A stretch of 64,000 bases of DNA from Arthrobacter sp. StoSoilB20 (GCF_019977295.1 NZ_AP024651.1:124001-188000); one strand, 5' to 3'; shown: positions 32,629 to 41,530, counted from the stretch's first letter. Numbers and translations are program-made. The notes: generated by a model from the sequence alone, not told the origin.

Positions 32629-32676
32629 GGAGTGTCCCATCGGAGGCGTCCCACTTCTAAGGAAGTGGGACACTCC
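32629..32676. repeat. Nested inverted repeats beside the resolvase remnant
   Basis: GGAGTGTCCCA (32629-32639) pairs perfectly with TGGGACACTCC (32666-32676). Inside, TCCCACTTC (32649-32657) pairs with GAAGTGGGA (32662-32670). The two foldings share bases and are mutually exclusive. It lies about 110 bases upstream of the broken resolvase start, where a res site or element end would be expected, and 95 bases before the ApeA-like gene. Confidence 0.55.
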
Positions 32677-32771
32677 ACCCGGCAAGTGGGTGCCAGGACG
32701 GCGGCTCTGGTCACAGGCAGTAGCGTTACGTATTAGGCCACGTCTAGAGCAGCCCGAACGTCATTGGGAGC

Positions 32772-34202
32772 ATGATGAGCAACGAAATTAAATCCGATCA
32801 CGAAAAGGCGGACGCCGCGGGGGTCTTTTGGATCGCGGGCGGCAAGGAAGTGTCCGGGGCCGTCGAATATACAGACGACAACGGCTACAATCTCCGACTT
32901 TCCAGTTTCTGCTTCATGCCTGTGCAGGTTACCGTCCTTGACGACAGGGCCCTTCAGTTCAGCAATGATCCCGCCCACATTGCTGCGGACTTTTCACCCC
33001 GAGTGATCCTTGGTCGACTCGATGATGGCTCTCTAGTGACGTTCATGGATGCACACATGCAACCCGGGCCAGAATTTTCGATCCACACCCGCCAGCGTTT
33101 CACGGGAAAACAACGGCTGCACGGCGCTCATGTCTCAGGCGAGGATCAAGGGGTTACAGCCATCCGTTGGACGTGGCCAATCCCAGAGTCGGCTATCAGC
33201 TGGGCTACAGAACCAGAAGTCGCTGGGCCGGTGCCGGGGCGAATCGGTCCTTGGACGCACGGTGGCAACGCCGGACTTACTTTCTCATCCCACGAGATCT
33301 CCTCGCTGGGCACCCTAACCCAGGACATACAGCTGTCCTCCGCCCAGCTCCTTGGCTTGTGGACGCAGAAGGAACCTCCTAGTCCTCTCCTCACAGAGGT
33401 CTTCATTGAGGATCACGGCTGGTGTCTGTACGTTCCGAGAGGAGACGAAGAGCAGGGAATCCTGCGGAGAAGCAGTTTTTTACCTCTGGGGGATCTCACA
33501 GTAGAGCACTTAGCTACGTGGCTTCCTTTTGCGGCGAAAATAGACCCGTTCCCGTACATCGCTAATTCCCGCTCAGGAGTAATCCAAGTGGATGCCCAGG
33601 TCTTGGTCACAGCTTTGGAAGGATTACACCGAAGGCTTCATACGAAAGCTCGGCCTTTTCAGGAGCTTAGTGCGCGAGCCGTGGAGCGGGCCATGGATGA
33701 AGCGCGCGCGGCAGGGGTTAGGGCCCTAACGGATGAGGGCTTCAGCGATGATGCGATGGCCAACGAGACGCTGCGCAACGTTCTGAACCACGTGGACCAG
33801 CCGACTTACCATGAGCGAATTGTCCAACTCGCAGCTCCTGTTTGTGAGATCGCCCCAGGGGTCTGCGGCCCAGACCTGGACCTTTGGGTCAAGATAGTCA
33901 AGAAAATCCGCAACGATCAGAGCCACCAACTGGTGAACCGGTTCGGTGGCACCGAACTTTCCTCCTATTTCGTTGCGATGATCTCGTGCCGGTGGATACT
34001 CACTCTCCGCATCCTGCTTGAGCTGACTGATAGTAATGAGCTCAAGGCGGCCCTCCGCAAGGCCCAAAGTTTCATGTTCGCCCTCGCGAACATGGATGAG
34101 GAACATCTTTGGGATCCACCAGGGGCACTAGAGATGTTTCGGGAACGGAGCAAAGCTAGTCCTTCCGAACCTTTGAGCCCCGCGCCCGTTGGAGATGGGT
34201 AA
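32772..34202 (+). CDS. ApeA-like HEPN antiphage protein
   Basis: A 476-residue two-domain protein. The N-terminal part (about 10-260) resembles the ApeA N-terminal domain, starting GVFWIAGGKEVSGAVEYTDD, a beta-rich module. The C-terminal part (about 280-460) is helical with the HEPN ribonuclease motif IRNDQSH (Arg380-x4-His385). ApeA is an abortive-infection gene in which HEPN cleaves RNA when phage is sensed. Two ATGs (32772, 32775) follow GGGAG closely; the choice is open. It stands alone between the resolvase remnant and leuD. Function by family likeness only. Confidence 0.65.
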   Translation: MMSNEIKSDHEKADAAGVFWIAGGKEVSGAVEYTDDNGYNLRLSSFCFMPVQVTVLDDRALQFSNDPAHIAADFSPRVILGRLDDGSLVTFMDAHMQPGPEFSIHTRQRFTGKQRLHGAHVSGEDQGVTAIRWTWPIPESAISWATEPEVAGPVPGRIGPWTHGGNAGLTFSSHEISSLGTLTQDIQLSSAQLLGLWTQKEPPSPLLTEVFIEDHGWCLYVPRGDEEQGILRRSSFLPLGDLTVEHLATWLPFAAKIDPFPYIANSRSGVIQVDAQVLVTALEGLHRRLHTKARPFQELSARAVERAMDEARAAGVRALTDEGFSDDAMANETLRNVLNHVDQPTYHERIVQLAAPVCEIAPGVCGPDLDLWVKIVKKIRNDQSHQLVNRFGGTELSSYFVAMISCRWILTLRILLELTDSNELKAALRKAQSFMFALANMDEEHLWDPPGALEMFRERSKASPSEPLSPAPVGDG

Positions 34203-34509
34203 AGTTCCGCTGGCCGGTTGGCGCCCGCGGTTGTACCGTGCTGAGCAAATCAGGGGAGTGGACACCGCGACCCTGGGCAGCAGGCCGCCTTCGCATTAAC
34301 GGGGCCACTTCGAGGTCGACGAAGTCGAAGGCAGACCTCCAGGCCGAGCTGGACCGTTGCCGCACTCCACGATATCCAGATTCTGCTTGGGCCGGGAGGT
34401 GGCGCCTGACTTTCAGGTTTCGTGTTGCGAACGAGTGCTCGTCTCCCGGCCCAAGAGCCTTTGGGGTGGGCGGGATGTGCCCGCGTGTCCCTTCTTTTCT
34501 GAAGGGTGG
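34203..34509. other. Gap without a recognisable gene
   Basis: About 300 bases between the ApeA-like gene and leuD. Short open frames exist on both strands but none has a ribosome site or family likeness. The plus frame from 34238 runs into leuD antisense. It may hold decayed mobile-element sequence; nothing certain is seen. Confidence 0.3.
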
Positions 34510-35109
34510 CTATTTTGGCGTCGTGGTGGGCAGCCAGGCTTGCCTGGTTTGCTCGAAGGCTGTGATGTCGTCTTGGTGTTGCAACGTCAGGTCGATGTCG
34601 TCCAGGCCGTTGAGCAGCCGCCATCTGGTGTCGGGGTCCACAGTGAAGTCGAGAGTGAGATCCCCAGCAGAAATGGTTTGTGCGTCCAGGTCCACGTTGA
34701 GGGGACGTCTAGGGTGTGCTTCCACCGCTTCCCACATTTGTTCAATGTGCTGTTGGCCTAGTTGGATGGCCAGGAGACCTGATTTTCCTGCGTTGCCTTT
34801 GAAGATGTCGGCGAAGCGTGGCGAGATGACTACCCGGAATCCGTAGTCCATCAAGGCCCAGACGGCGTGTTCCCGTGAAGACCCGGTGCCGAAGTCGGGC
34901 CCGGCTATGAGGATGTTTGCTCCTGCGTGTTCGGGGCGGTTGAGCACGAACTCGGGGTCTTTGCGCCAGCTGGCGAATAGGCCGTCTTCGAATCCTGTTC
35001 GGGTGATGCGTTTCATGTAGACGGCCGGGATGATCTGGTCTGTGTCGACGTTGTTGCGCCTCAGCGGCACGGCGGTGCCTTTGACCGTGGTCACGGGTTG
35101 GAAGGCCAC
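34510..35109 (-). CDS. leuD: 3-isopropylmalate dehydratase small subunit, solitary
   Basis: A 199-residue LeuD-type protein. Motifs: [20 protein letters not shown] and [19 protein letters not shown], which bind the substrate. LeuD works with the iron-sulfur subunit LeuC, which is not in this window, so it needs a partner elsewhere or is a paralogue for another hydro-lyase. Start is GTG 35109 with GAGAGGGAA. It lies inside an accessory stretch between an ApeA-like gene and a CocE pseudogene, not with leucine genes, so it was probably brought in on a mobile segment. Motifs look intact, hence possibly functional. Confidence 0.8.
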   Translation of the reverse strand: MAFQPVTTVKGTAVPLRRNNVDTDQIIPAVYMKRITRTGFEDGLFASWRKDPEFVLNRPEHAGANILIAGPDFGTGSSREHAVWALMDYGFRVVISPRFADIFKGNAGKSGLLAIQLGQQHIEQMWEAVEAHPRRPLNVDLDAQTISAGDLTLDFTVDPDTRWRLLNGLDDIDLTLQHQDDITAFEQTRQAWLPTTTPK

Positions 35110-35157
35110 GCTTCCCTCTCTTTTTCGTATTGGCGGGCGGTGCTGGGTTGGCCCGGG

Positions 35158-35472
35158 TCAGGTTGATCGTGGGTCGACGAGGATTTTGTAGCCGTCGGAG
35201 CGGTAGAACAGCTGCCGGTCCCTGCCGTGGCCTTGGCGCAGCCAAAGAAAGGCGCCGTCCTTGGTGACGGCGTCGATGACTCCGGTGATGCACTCTTTGT
35301 TGGGGGCGACGAGGACGACTGTGTCGTCAGGGAGCAGTTCGCGCCAGTTCGCGACGACGGTGCGTCGGAAGCCGTGGCGGGTGGGTGTTGTCTCCCCGGT
35401 TGTCGGGATGCTGCCGGTCTCTGTGGTGGGATCTTCGGAGATCTCTGCTGCCCTGGCAGTGGTGGTGGTCAT
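35158..35472 (-). CDS. Hypothetical small protein
   Basis: A 104-residue protein. The first 35 residues are Thr-rich and low complexity; the rest (HGFRRTVVANWRELLPDDTV, then GAFLWLRQGHGRDRQLFYRS) resembles a small beta domain such as an RNA- or DNA-binding fold. ATG 35472 has AGAGAG upstream; the frame is open farther back but as an antisense shadow of the CocE remnant. No family recognised. It is oriented like leuD and ends 48 bases before the leuD start, so could share its transcript. Confidence 0.5.
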   Translation of the reverse strand: MTTTTARAAEISEDPTTETGSIPTTGETTPTRHGFRRTVVANWRELLPDDTVVLVAPNKECITGVIDAVTKDGAFLWLRQGHGRDRQLFYRSDGYKILVDPRST

Positions 35473-35542
35473 CGTGTCTCTCTTGGGCGTTGGGGAGCGT
35501 TGGGTTGCTGCCAGCTTGGAGGTTGGCAGCAACCCAACAGGG

Positions 35543-36625
35543 CTACGGGATGATGGGCAGCAGCAGGTGCGAGTCGTGCCCGTTGCCGGAGTGGATGATG
35601 TGTCGTCCACTGTTGCGGGTGTAGGTGTGGCCTTGAGCGAACAAGCCCTGCTCGTAGCTGTTGACGTCATGGCCTTGGACGACGAGCCGCAAAGTTTCGC
35701 CGGTGTGGAACAGCGTGCTGGAAGGCCAGATTTCAATCTCTACCGGCACGATCTCGCCTTCGGTGAACAGTTCCTCGGTTTGGTGCGTGTAGCGGGGCTG
35801 TTCCGGTCGTGAGTCGTCGGCGAGCTGCCGGCGGCTGACCCGCAACCAGCCCAGGGCAACATTTCCGTCGTCAAAGGTGGAGAAGAACGGGAAGTTCACT
35901 TCCTTGCCTGCAGTGTCGATCTTTTTGAGGGCAACGAACAGGTCCATGTCGTTGGAGCCTTGTGCTTCAACCCATAGCCGGAGCTTCGTGTACCCGGTGA
36001 TTTTTGTGTCCTTTGTGAAGGTGTGGTCAAAAACCACCCTCCCGGACTGGGCATCGTAGGAGATGTTTTCCGGGGCGGGGCCGGGGTCCGTTGTGAGGCT
36101 TCAGCGGCCGGTGTCGAGGTAGAGGGGCGTGTATTCGGTGCGGACGAGGGGCCATTCGTTTTCCGCACGGTTTTCGCCCACATAGGCTTTCTCGCGGACT
36201 TCGATCCGGACCTTGGGCCAGGATTCCATGGTATTTTCTTCCCCTTTGAGGAAGTGGTCGAAGAACTCACGTTGGCGGGCCAGGCTGTCCTGGTCATAGA
36301 AGTTCTGCCACTTCTTCCGGCCGTGCACTTCGAGCCACTTCTGCTTGGAGGAGATGCGACGGAACCCTTCGAGGGTTCCTCTGGTGTGCAGGCCGTGGTC
36401 GGACCAGCTCGCCACGATGTAGGCGGGGACCTCGATGGCGGCCAGATCCGGTGCTTTGGATTGCCAGTATTCGTCGTAGAAGGGGTGGTTCATGCTGTTG
36501 GTCAGGATGTCCTCAACACGTCCGTGGGTGTTGGCGATCAGCGGACCCAGGGCAGCGCCGAATTGTGTCTCGGGGATCCCGCCGTGGGTGAGGAGCATCG
36601 GTCGCATCAGCGTCATTGCCGGGCA
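35543..36625 (-). pseudogene. CocE/NonD hydrolase remnant with in-frame TGA
   Basis: The region codes for the C-terminal two thirds of a CocE/NonD family hydrolase. Recognisable stretches are VPAYIVASWSDHGLHTRGTL, ARQREFFDHFLKGEENTMES, then the jelly-roll domain GRVVFDHTFTKDTKITGYTK and GETLRLVVQGHD. A TGA at 36101-36103 splits it in one continuous frame. The N-terminal part, with the catalytic serine, is absent: the similarity starts abruptly at about 36625 (PAMTLMRPML). It is therefore non-functional, an old insertion or deletion scar in the island. Confidence 0.75.
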
Positions 36626-36927
36626 CGTCCCACATCCTCTACAAACCAATAAGCACCCACCCCACGACCTGCATCCGCGCAGCGCCATAAATGTTGGGCA
36701 TCAGCCAGAAGCTTAGCGCCACAGTCGCCCGGACAGCGGCGAGGACGCCAACCAAGGTTCTAGGTTTTGGTTTCGGCAATTGGCGTCTCACAGCGGCCGA
36801 CGCGCGGGTGGCCAAGGGCGTTCCGCTTCTAAGGCCCCGGATTCCGGACTGGGCCTACTGGCGGTGTTGGCCGCTATCCAACAATGCAGTGTAATAGAGC
36901 TCCCCGCCCTGCTCCTAGACTCATGCT
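36626..36927. other. Gap without a recognisable gene
   Basis: About 300 bases between the CocE remnant and the gene at 36928. A 67-codon open frame from 36691 has no ribosome site and no family likeness. Probably decayed sequence; the GTG start at 36928 presumably has its promoter here. Confidence 0.3.
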
Positions 36928-37540
36928 GTGATAAAGTTCCCGGTCGATGACGAAGACGAGGTTCAGTACAGCCAATGGATCATGCGGCTCTTCGAAAGAG
37001 TTACGGCAATTGAAGCAACATTGGAACCACTCATGGAGTCGCAGCCAGGATCGGCACTGCTCTCCGACGACACCAGATCACCGCATTACGATGTCTCCGG
37101 ATATGCGCATAGTCAGCTCTCCGTAGCCATAGGGTGCATCGCTTCGTTGAAGCAGATGATTGTCCAGGAATCCGAGCACAAGATCGATATGGCCGCCAGC
37201 CCTTTCGGTGCCTATGCGTTGGTGAGGAATGCTCTGGATGCTGCCGCCTTTGCCCTGTGGCTTCTGGAACCCGTCAACGGCACACTGCGTATCAAACGAA
37301 GGCTTCTTCTGGGAGTTGATGAGGTTGGTAAGGCCGCTGCCTTGCGAGAAACCATGAATCACCCTTCCACTAAGGCGAAGCGGCGCGCCAGATTAAAGGA
37401 AGTTGCCGGGCAGGCCGGTCTCGGTTCGTGGAACCCCCTCAGTGAGAAGCTTCCCTCGATGACACAGATCCTCAAAAGCTTGGAGCGATGGCACAGCAAT
37501 GTCGTGTTTCCTTGGCTGGCAGCATGGCAGCGCCCATTAT
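36928..37540 (+). pseudogene. Helical hypothetical protein, truncated at island edge
   Basis: From GTG 36928 a helical protein reads MIKFPVDDEDEVQYSQWIMR, later YALVRNALDAAAFALWLLEP and RIKRRLLLGVDEVGKAAALR, resembling unnamed HEPN-like or DUF5677-like proteins. After about residue 200 (near 37540) the frame stays open to 38097 but becomes plain antisense of the backbone gene at 37554-38189. The native 3' end is therefore missing, and this is probably the right-hand junction of the island. Exact breakpoint is uncertain by tens of bases. Confidence 0.5.
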
Positions 37541-37553
37541 TGAGCAGAACCGG

Positions 37554-38189
37554 TCAGTCGAGCGCCATTCGCCCGGTCAGTACGACGGCGGGCAGCGCAC
37601 CTGCCGCTGCCCGTGCGGCGCCGGGTGTTCCGGCATCATTCATGGCTCCGTGGATGGCAAGGACCAAAGGGGCAGGATCCTGGTTTGATGCGAAGACCCA
37701 GAACGTCCCGCGGGCTTGGAAAACCACCGCGTTGTGGCCGCCGGCGCCCAGGGAAACCTTGCGTCGGGCCGCCAAGCGCCGATCGGGATCGGTGCCGTCA
37801 GCCGTGGTCACCGCTTTGATGGTCCCGGGCACAATTTCGTCCCAGGGGATGACCAAGAGCGTGTGCTTCTGCGAATATTTGGCAACCACACCACCGTCGA
37901 AAACCAACAGCTTCCGGAAACTGCCCAGGAACGTCATGGACCAGAGCACCAAGCCGGTCAGCATGCTGGTCACCACAAAGAAAGCGGGATCATTGAAGTG
38001 CCCGGCTTCCCGGGTGGAACGGATCGGGCTGACGAACTCCGCGATGGTCCCGAAAACGAACCCCACCACCAGGCAGGGGATGAGGACCTTCCAGTAGATG
38101 CGGCGCGACGACGCTACATACCGGAGCCGGCCCAGTTCAGGGGAGAGCTCCCGTTCAACACGGCGAACCAGCCAGTTACGGCCGTGCAT
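37554..38189 (-). CDS. YcxB-like membrane protein, T7SS-associated operon
   Basis: A 211-residue protein. An amphipathic start (WLVRRVERELSPELGRLRYV) is followed by two transmembrane helices (VLIPCLVVGFVFGTIAEFV and PAFFVVTSMLTGLVLWSM) and a soluble C-terminal domain with GGVVAKYSQKHTLLVIPWDE and VVFQARGTFWVFASNQ, like the YcxB C-terminal domain. ATG 38189 overlaps the RDD gene end by 14 bases. The last 35 residues are Ala-rich and lie at the island junction, so the C-terminus could be altered. Last gene of the operon starting at 40638. Function unknown. Confidence 0.65.
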   Translation of the reverse strand: MHGRNWLVRRVERELSPELGRLRYVASSRRIYWKVLIPCLVVGFVFGTIAEFVSPIRSTREAGHFNDPAFFVVTSMLTGLVLWSMTFLGSFRKLLVFDGGVVAKYSQKHTLLVIPWDEIVPGTIKAVTTADGTDPDRRLAARRKVSLGAGGHNAVVFQARGTFWVFASNQDPAPLVLAIHGAMNDAGTPGAARAAAGALPAVVLTGRMALD

Positions 38190-38811
38190 CCGGGCGCTGG
38201 CCGTAGAGGTTGGGCAAATCCCGGCGTTCGGCCGCAGCGGCCTGATCGGCTGCCGCCGCTTTGGGGTCAGGAACCGGTGCCTGCCCTTGGGCAATGCCGG
38301 AGCGGCGATCGATGGCCGCGAACTTCGGATCCCACGTGTCATCGCCGCCGCCGCTGATGGCGGAGGCAATGAGCATGACCACGAAGAACGGGAAGAAGGA
38401 CCAGCAGATGGCGCGCCATCCGCCCAACCAGGCGCCCGCCGTCGTGCCGTTCTTGATCCGCACGGAGCGCATGCCGGCTGCGGCGTCGCCCACACTGCCC
38501 ACGGATCCCCAGATCATGCCGTACACGAACAGCCCCACAAACCACAGGACAGCGTAGAGGCTCAGCCACAAACCGTCGTTGTACCCGAGCGCAGAGCCGC
38601 TGTTCATCATGGATTCCCGGACCACTGCAAGGATTACGGCCAGGACCACGTACCCAACAAGGAACACCATGGCGTCCAGTACCCGGCCCCAGAAGTGGGC
38701 GCCCCCGGACGCTTTGACGAAGTACGCGCCGGTGTCAGGGTGCCGGCGGACAGGGCGGCCGTTGACAGGGTCAAGCAGGCCGGTGAGGGTGGTGGACTTC
38801 GAAGTACTCAT
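38176..38811 (-). CDS. RDD-family membrane protein
   Basis: A 211-residue protein. The RDD domain covers about residues 40-155, with FWGRVLDAMVFLVGYVVLAV, LYAVLWFVGLFVYGMIWGS and WRAICWSFFPFFVVMLIAS as membrane helices and GMRSVRIKNGT between them. The C-terminal 50 residues are soluble and Ala/Asp-rich. RDD proteins are often of unknown transport role and recur in T7SS-linked operons of Micrococcaceae. Downstream gene overlaps; the upstream gene ends 47 bases away, so it is likely co-transcribed. Confidence 0.75.
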   Translation of the reverse strand: MSTSKSTTLTGLLDPVNGRPVRRHPDTGAYFVKASGGAHFWGRVLDAMVFLVGYVVLAVILAVVRESMMNSGSALGYNDGLWLSLYAVLWFVGLFVYGMIWGSVGSVGDAAAGMRSVRIKNGTTAGAWLGGWRAICWSFFPFFVVMLIASAISGGGDDTWDPKFAAIDRRSGIAQGQAPVPDPKAAAADQAAAAERRDLPNLYGQRPDARP

Positions 38812-38857
38812 GAGGGACTTTCAGCTCGACGGCGGTCTGCGGCTTGGGTACGGAAGG

Positions 38858-39661
38858 TCAGGCCAGTCCGGCCAGCCCGCCCAGGACGCGGGCCAACGTT
38901 GCCGCAGAAGTTTCCTGGAGCTCGAACGCCACGGATTCTGCCTGTTCCGCACCGTTGCCGGACGTACCCTCCACGCGCGGAGTCAGTACGTGGACTCCGG
39001 ACGGGCCCGTGTATACGGTCACGGTGGGGAACTCGTTGGTGTCGGAATTGAAGGCCACCACGTTGCTCGCTGCCTGGGTGTCCGCCAAAGCCGTGGCGGC
39101 GTGTGCCTCGAACTGGGCTTCGGTGTAGAGGGCGGCCTCGGTGTCGCGGGCAGCCGCCTGCTGGGGGTCCACGAATTCGGCCAGGCGTGGAACCAGCTGG
39201 TCGCGGGTGACCACGGTGAAGCCGTGCAGGCCGCTTTCGTCCACTTCCTCCAGCAGGACGCCTTCGTCATGAAGGTAGCCGTAGAGCCAGCGCTTGCCGG
39301 TGGATACTGTCCGTTCCACGGAGACCACGCTGCTGCCGCTGCGGCGCAGGGTGAGGGCGCCGGTGATTTCTTCCGTCGCGTGCAGGCGGGACGGCTCGGT
39401 CTCGCCCTCGAACACCACGGGGTACACAAGTTCCTTGGCCAGCAGGCCGCGCAAGGCGATGGCGCACATCAGTTCCTTGCTGGCATCCTGGGCCGAAAGC
39501 CATGGCAGGGCAACCAGCTGTTCGTGCTGGACGCCATCCAGGGCCACAACTTCTTCATCGGTCAGCGTGGGCAGGGCCGAGCCCACGGCGCTGGCCGAGG
39601 CCAGGACCTTGGCTGCTGCCTCAACGTCCCGCTGGGTCCATTTCATGGTGCTGGTGGTCAT
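38858..39661 (-). CDS. Hypothetical T7SS-associated protein (EspG/ESX-accessory-like)
   Basis: A 267-residue soluble alpha/beta protein. The N-terminus (MKWTQRDVEAAAKVLASASA), then ELMCAIALRGLLAKELVYPV and a central beta region (TGALTLRRSGSSVVSVERTV) are like chaperone-type ESX-accessory proteins. Its start overlaps the WXG-type gene by 4 bases (39658-39661). It lacks a signal peptide. By position it may be a cytoplasmic chaperone or immunity protein for the secreted product of 39658-40638 (inference). No catalytic motif is visible. Confidence 0.6.
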   Translation of the reverse strand: MTTSTMKWTQRDVEAAAKVLASASAVGSALPTLTDEEVVALDGVQHEQLVALPWLSAQDASKELMCAIALRGLLAKELVYPVVFEGETEPSRLHATEEITGALTLRRSGSSVVSVERTVSTGKRWLYGYLHDEGVLLEEVDESGLHGFTVVTRDQLVPRLAEFVDPQQAAARDTEAALYTEAQFEAHAATALADTQAASNVVAFNSDTNEFPTVTVYTGPSGVHVLTPRVEGTSGNGAEQAESVAFELQETSAATLARVLGGLAGLA

Positions 39662-40638
39662 CCGAATATCCCTCCGACAAAGTTTCCGACTGACTTGGCG
39701 GCGTCACTGACCCCGTCTGCCACCTTACTGCCTACGTCCTTGGCGAAGCCCGCCACTTCCTTGGCACCATCGGCGATGTAGCTGCCCGGATTGCGTGCAA
39801 AGTTGCTGATGGAGTCCCAGTTGTCGGCTACGAGGTTGCCCAGGGCCCAGGCACCGGCAACGATGCCCGCGCCGATCACAATGGGGGCACCGATCGGTCC
39901 GAGCAGAGCTGCGCCACCGGCCGTCATGAGCATGATGCTGCCAACGCCACCCACCACGGAAAGGCCGCCGGCCACACGGTCACCGGTGCCGCGCCAGCCA
40001 TCGTGCTGCGGGTTGATCATGTCGCTGATGCCGCCCACAATGTTCAACGGTGCTGCCAGCGCTCCGGCCACACGGAGGCCCTTGGAGAATTTGCTGGCAT
40101 CCTGGAACGCCTGGCTGAAGGGGATGTTGGCCTTGAAGTCCGTGAGGACGTCAGTGACCTTTTCCCCATTGCGCAGCGCGGTCATGGCATCGCGGACAAC
40201 CGTCCCGCCGGCCCGCCAGTTGGTCAGGACTTCGCGGGTCTTCACCCATTCGGCGTTGCCGAGCTTGAGGTACTTGTAGGCAGTCCACAGCGGGGCGGCC
40301 AGGCCTTTGACGCCCATCGCGGTGTCATAGACGTCCTTGAGGACACCCACCGAGGAGCCCGAACCATCGTTGTGGCTGGCGAACTCCTGCTGGTTGGCGT
40401 GCTTCTTCAGCTGGCTGGCATTCTCGCGCAGCATGTTGGCGGCCTTGACCAGGCTCTGCCGATGCTGGGAGTTCCAATCGCCCTTGAATACCGTTGCGTC
40501 TTTGCCCTGCCACGCGGTGGTGGAATTGATGGCGTTGGACAACTGCGTGCTTTGCAGGCTGATGGCGTCGGCAGCTTTGCCCATCACGCCAGCCAGACTG
40601 CGAAGCTGCGAAATGTCCGCGCCGTAGAACCCAGCCAT
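39658..40638 (-). CDS. WXG100-type T7SS substrate with Gly-rich C-terminus
   Basis: A 326-residue protein. Residues 1-95 have the WXG100 layout, with helix-turn-helix around W-Q-G (TTAWQGKDATVFKGDWNSQH) and a long second helix. The rest is helical with a Gly/Ala-rich hydrophobic stretch (IMLMTAGGAALLGPIGAPIV and GAGIVAGAWALG, about 225-265) and an Ala/Val tail. This is the form of a type VII-secreted effector that may insert in membranes. No catalytic toxin domain is recognisable. First gene of a leftward four-gene operon; its partners may be chaperone or immunity factors. Confidence 0.7.
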   Translation of the reverse strand: MAGFYGADISQLRSLAGVMGKAADAISLQSTQLSNAINSTTAWQGKDATVFKGDWNSQHRQSLVKAANMLRENASQLKKHANQQEFASHNDGSGSSVGVLKDVYDTAMGVKGLAAPLWTAYKYLKLGNAEWVKTREVLTNWRAGGTVVRDAMTALRNGEKVTDVLTDFKANIPFSQAFQDASKFSKGLRVAGALAAPLNIVGGISDMINPQHDGWRGTGDRVAGGLSVVGGVGSIMLMTAGGAALLGPIGAPIVIGAGIVAGAWALGNLVADNWDSISNFARNPGSYIADGAKEVAGFAKDVGSKVADGVSDAAKSVGNFVGGIFG

Positions 40639-40768
40639 GTGAACCCCCTGTGTAAGCCATCTGTGTAAGCCGTCGAAAAGTCTCGTCCCAGCCTAGGCGG
40701 AGGCGGCCGTCGCCGCGATGGGGAGACATGCCCATCCACAACGCGACCCCGCGTTGCCTTAAAAGTAC

Positions 40769-40813
40769 GACGGCGGCCGGTGCAGTTCGCAGGGAACCGC
40801 GCCGGCCGCCGTC
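40769..40813 (-). terminator. Intrinsic terminator of ppa
   Basis: GACGGCGGCCGG (40769-40780) and CCGGCCGCCGTC (40802-40813) are perfect 12-base arms. On the minus strand the stem is followed within a few bases by TTTT (40761-40764). It lies 20 bases beyond the ppa stop and so ends that transcript. Confidence 0.8.
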
Positions 40814-40832
40814 GGGCGTCAATCGGTGATGA

Positions 40833-41321
40833 CTAGTGTGCTGCCGGAACGTAGCGCTTGATGGAAGCTTCCAGCTCGGCCTCGGCAGCGGCGCGGTCGC
40901 CCCAGCCCTCAGCCTTGACCCACTTGCCGGGCTCCAGGTCCTTGTAGCGCGTGAAGAAGTGCTCGATTTCCTTGATCAGGTATTCGCTGACGTCGCTGAC
41001 TTCCTGGATGTGGTCGAAACGTGCGTCAACGGGGACGCAGAGGACCTTGGCGTCTCCGCCGCCGTCGTCGGTCATGTTGAAGACGCCGATGGGGCGGGAT
41101 TCAACAATGACGCCCGGGTGGAGGTCGAAGTCCTGCAGGAGCACCAGTGCGTCCAGCGGGTCGCCGTCTTCGCCCAGGGTGTTCTCGAAGAAACCGTAGT
41201 GCGTGGGGTACTGCATGGAGGTGAACAGGACGCGGTCCAGGCGGACACGGCCGGTTTCGTGGTCAACTTCGTACTTGACGCGCGATCCCTTGGGGATCTC
41301 GATGGTCACGTCGTGCTTCAT
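40833..41321 (-). CDS. ppa: Inorganic pyrophosphatase
   Basis: A 162-residue soluble family I pyrophosphatase that hydrolyses PPi to two phosphates and drives biosynthesis. Typical motifs: [22 protein letters not shown], split here as [13 protein letters not shown], then [20 protein letters not shown] with the D-G-D-P-L-D catalytic acid region, and [15 protein letters not shown]. Length matches actinobacterial enzymes. Divergent to dacB as in Mycobacterium. Followed by a strong intrinsic terminator. Confidence 0.95.
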   Translation of the reverse strand: MKHDVTIEIPKGSRVKYEVDHETGRVRLDRVLFTSMQYPTHYGFFENTLGEDGDPLDALVLLQDFDLHPGVIVESRPIGVFNMTDDGGGDAKVLCVPVDARFDHIQEVSDVSEYLIKEIEHFFTRYKDLEPGKWVKAEGWGDRAAAEAELEASIKRYVPAAH

Positions 41322-41530
41322 GGAATGCTCCTTGACGGGTGTGGGTGGGGCGTCGCTCCGCCGAAGCGGCCGTCACGGGTGACGGTGCCTCAGGCAGGCT
41401 GCTCAGCCCGGGGCTGGCGGCAGGCAAAAGGGCAGCCGGTGCCGCCGACTACTATTGAGGATATAGCGAGAGGCCCGGGTTTCTTGAACCGGCGGGGACA
41501 TTTCAGGACTGACAGGACCAAGCAACTTCC

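Noticed and set aside
34238..34846. 202-codon plus-strand frame reaching into leuD
   Set aside because: Two thirds is antisense to leuD; the rest has no ribosome site or family.
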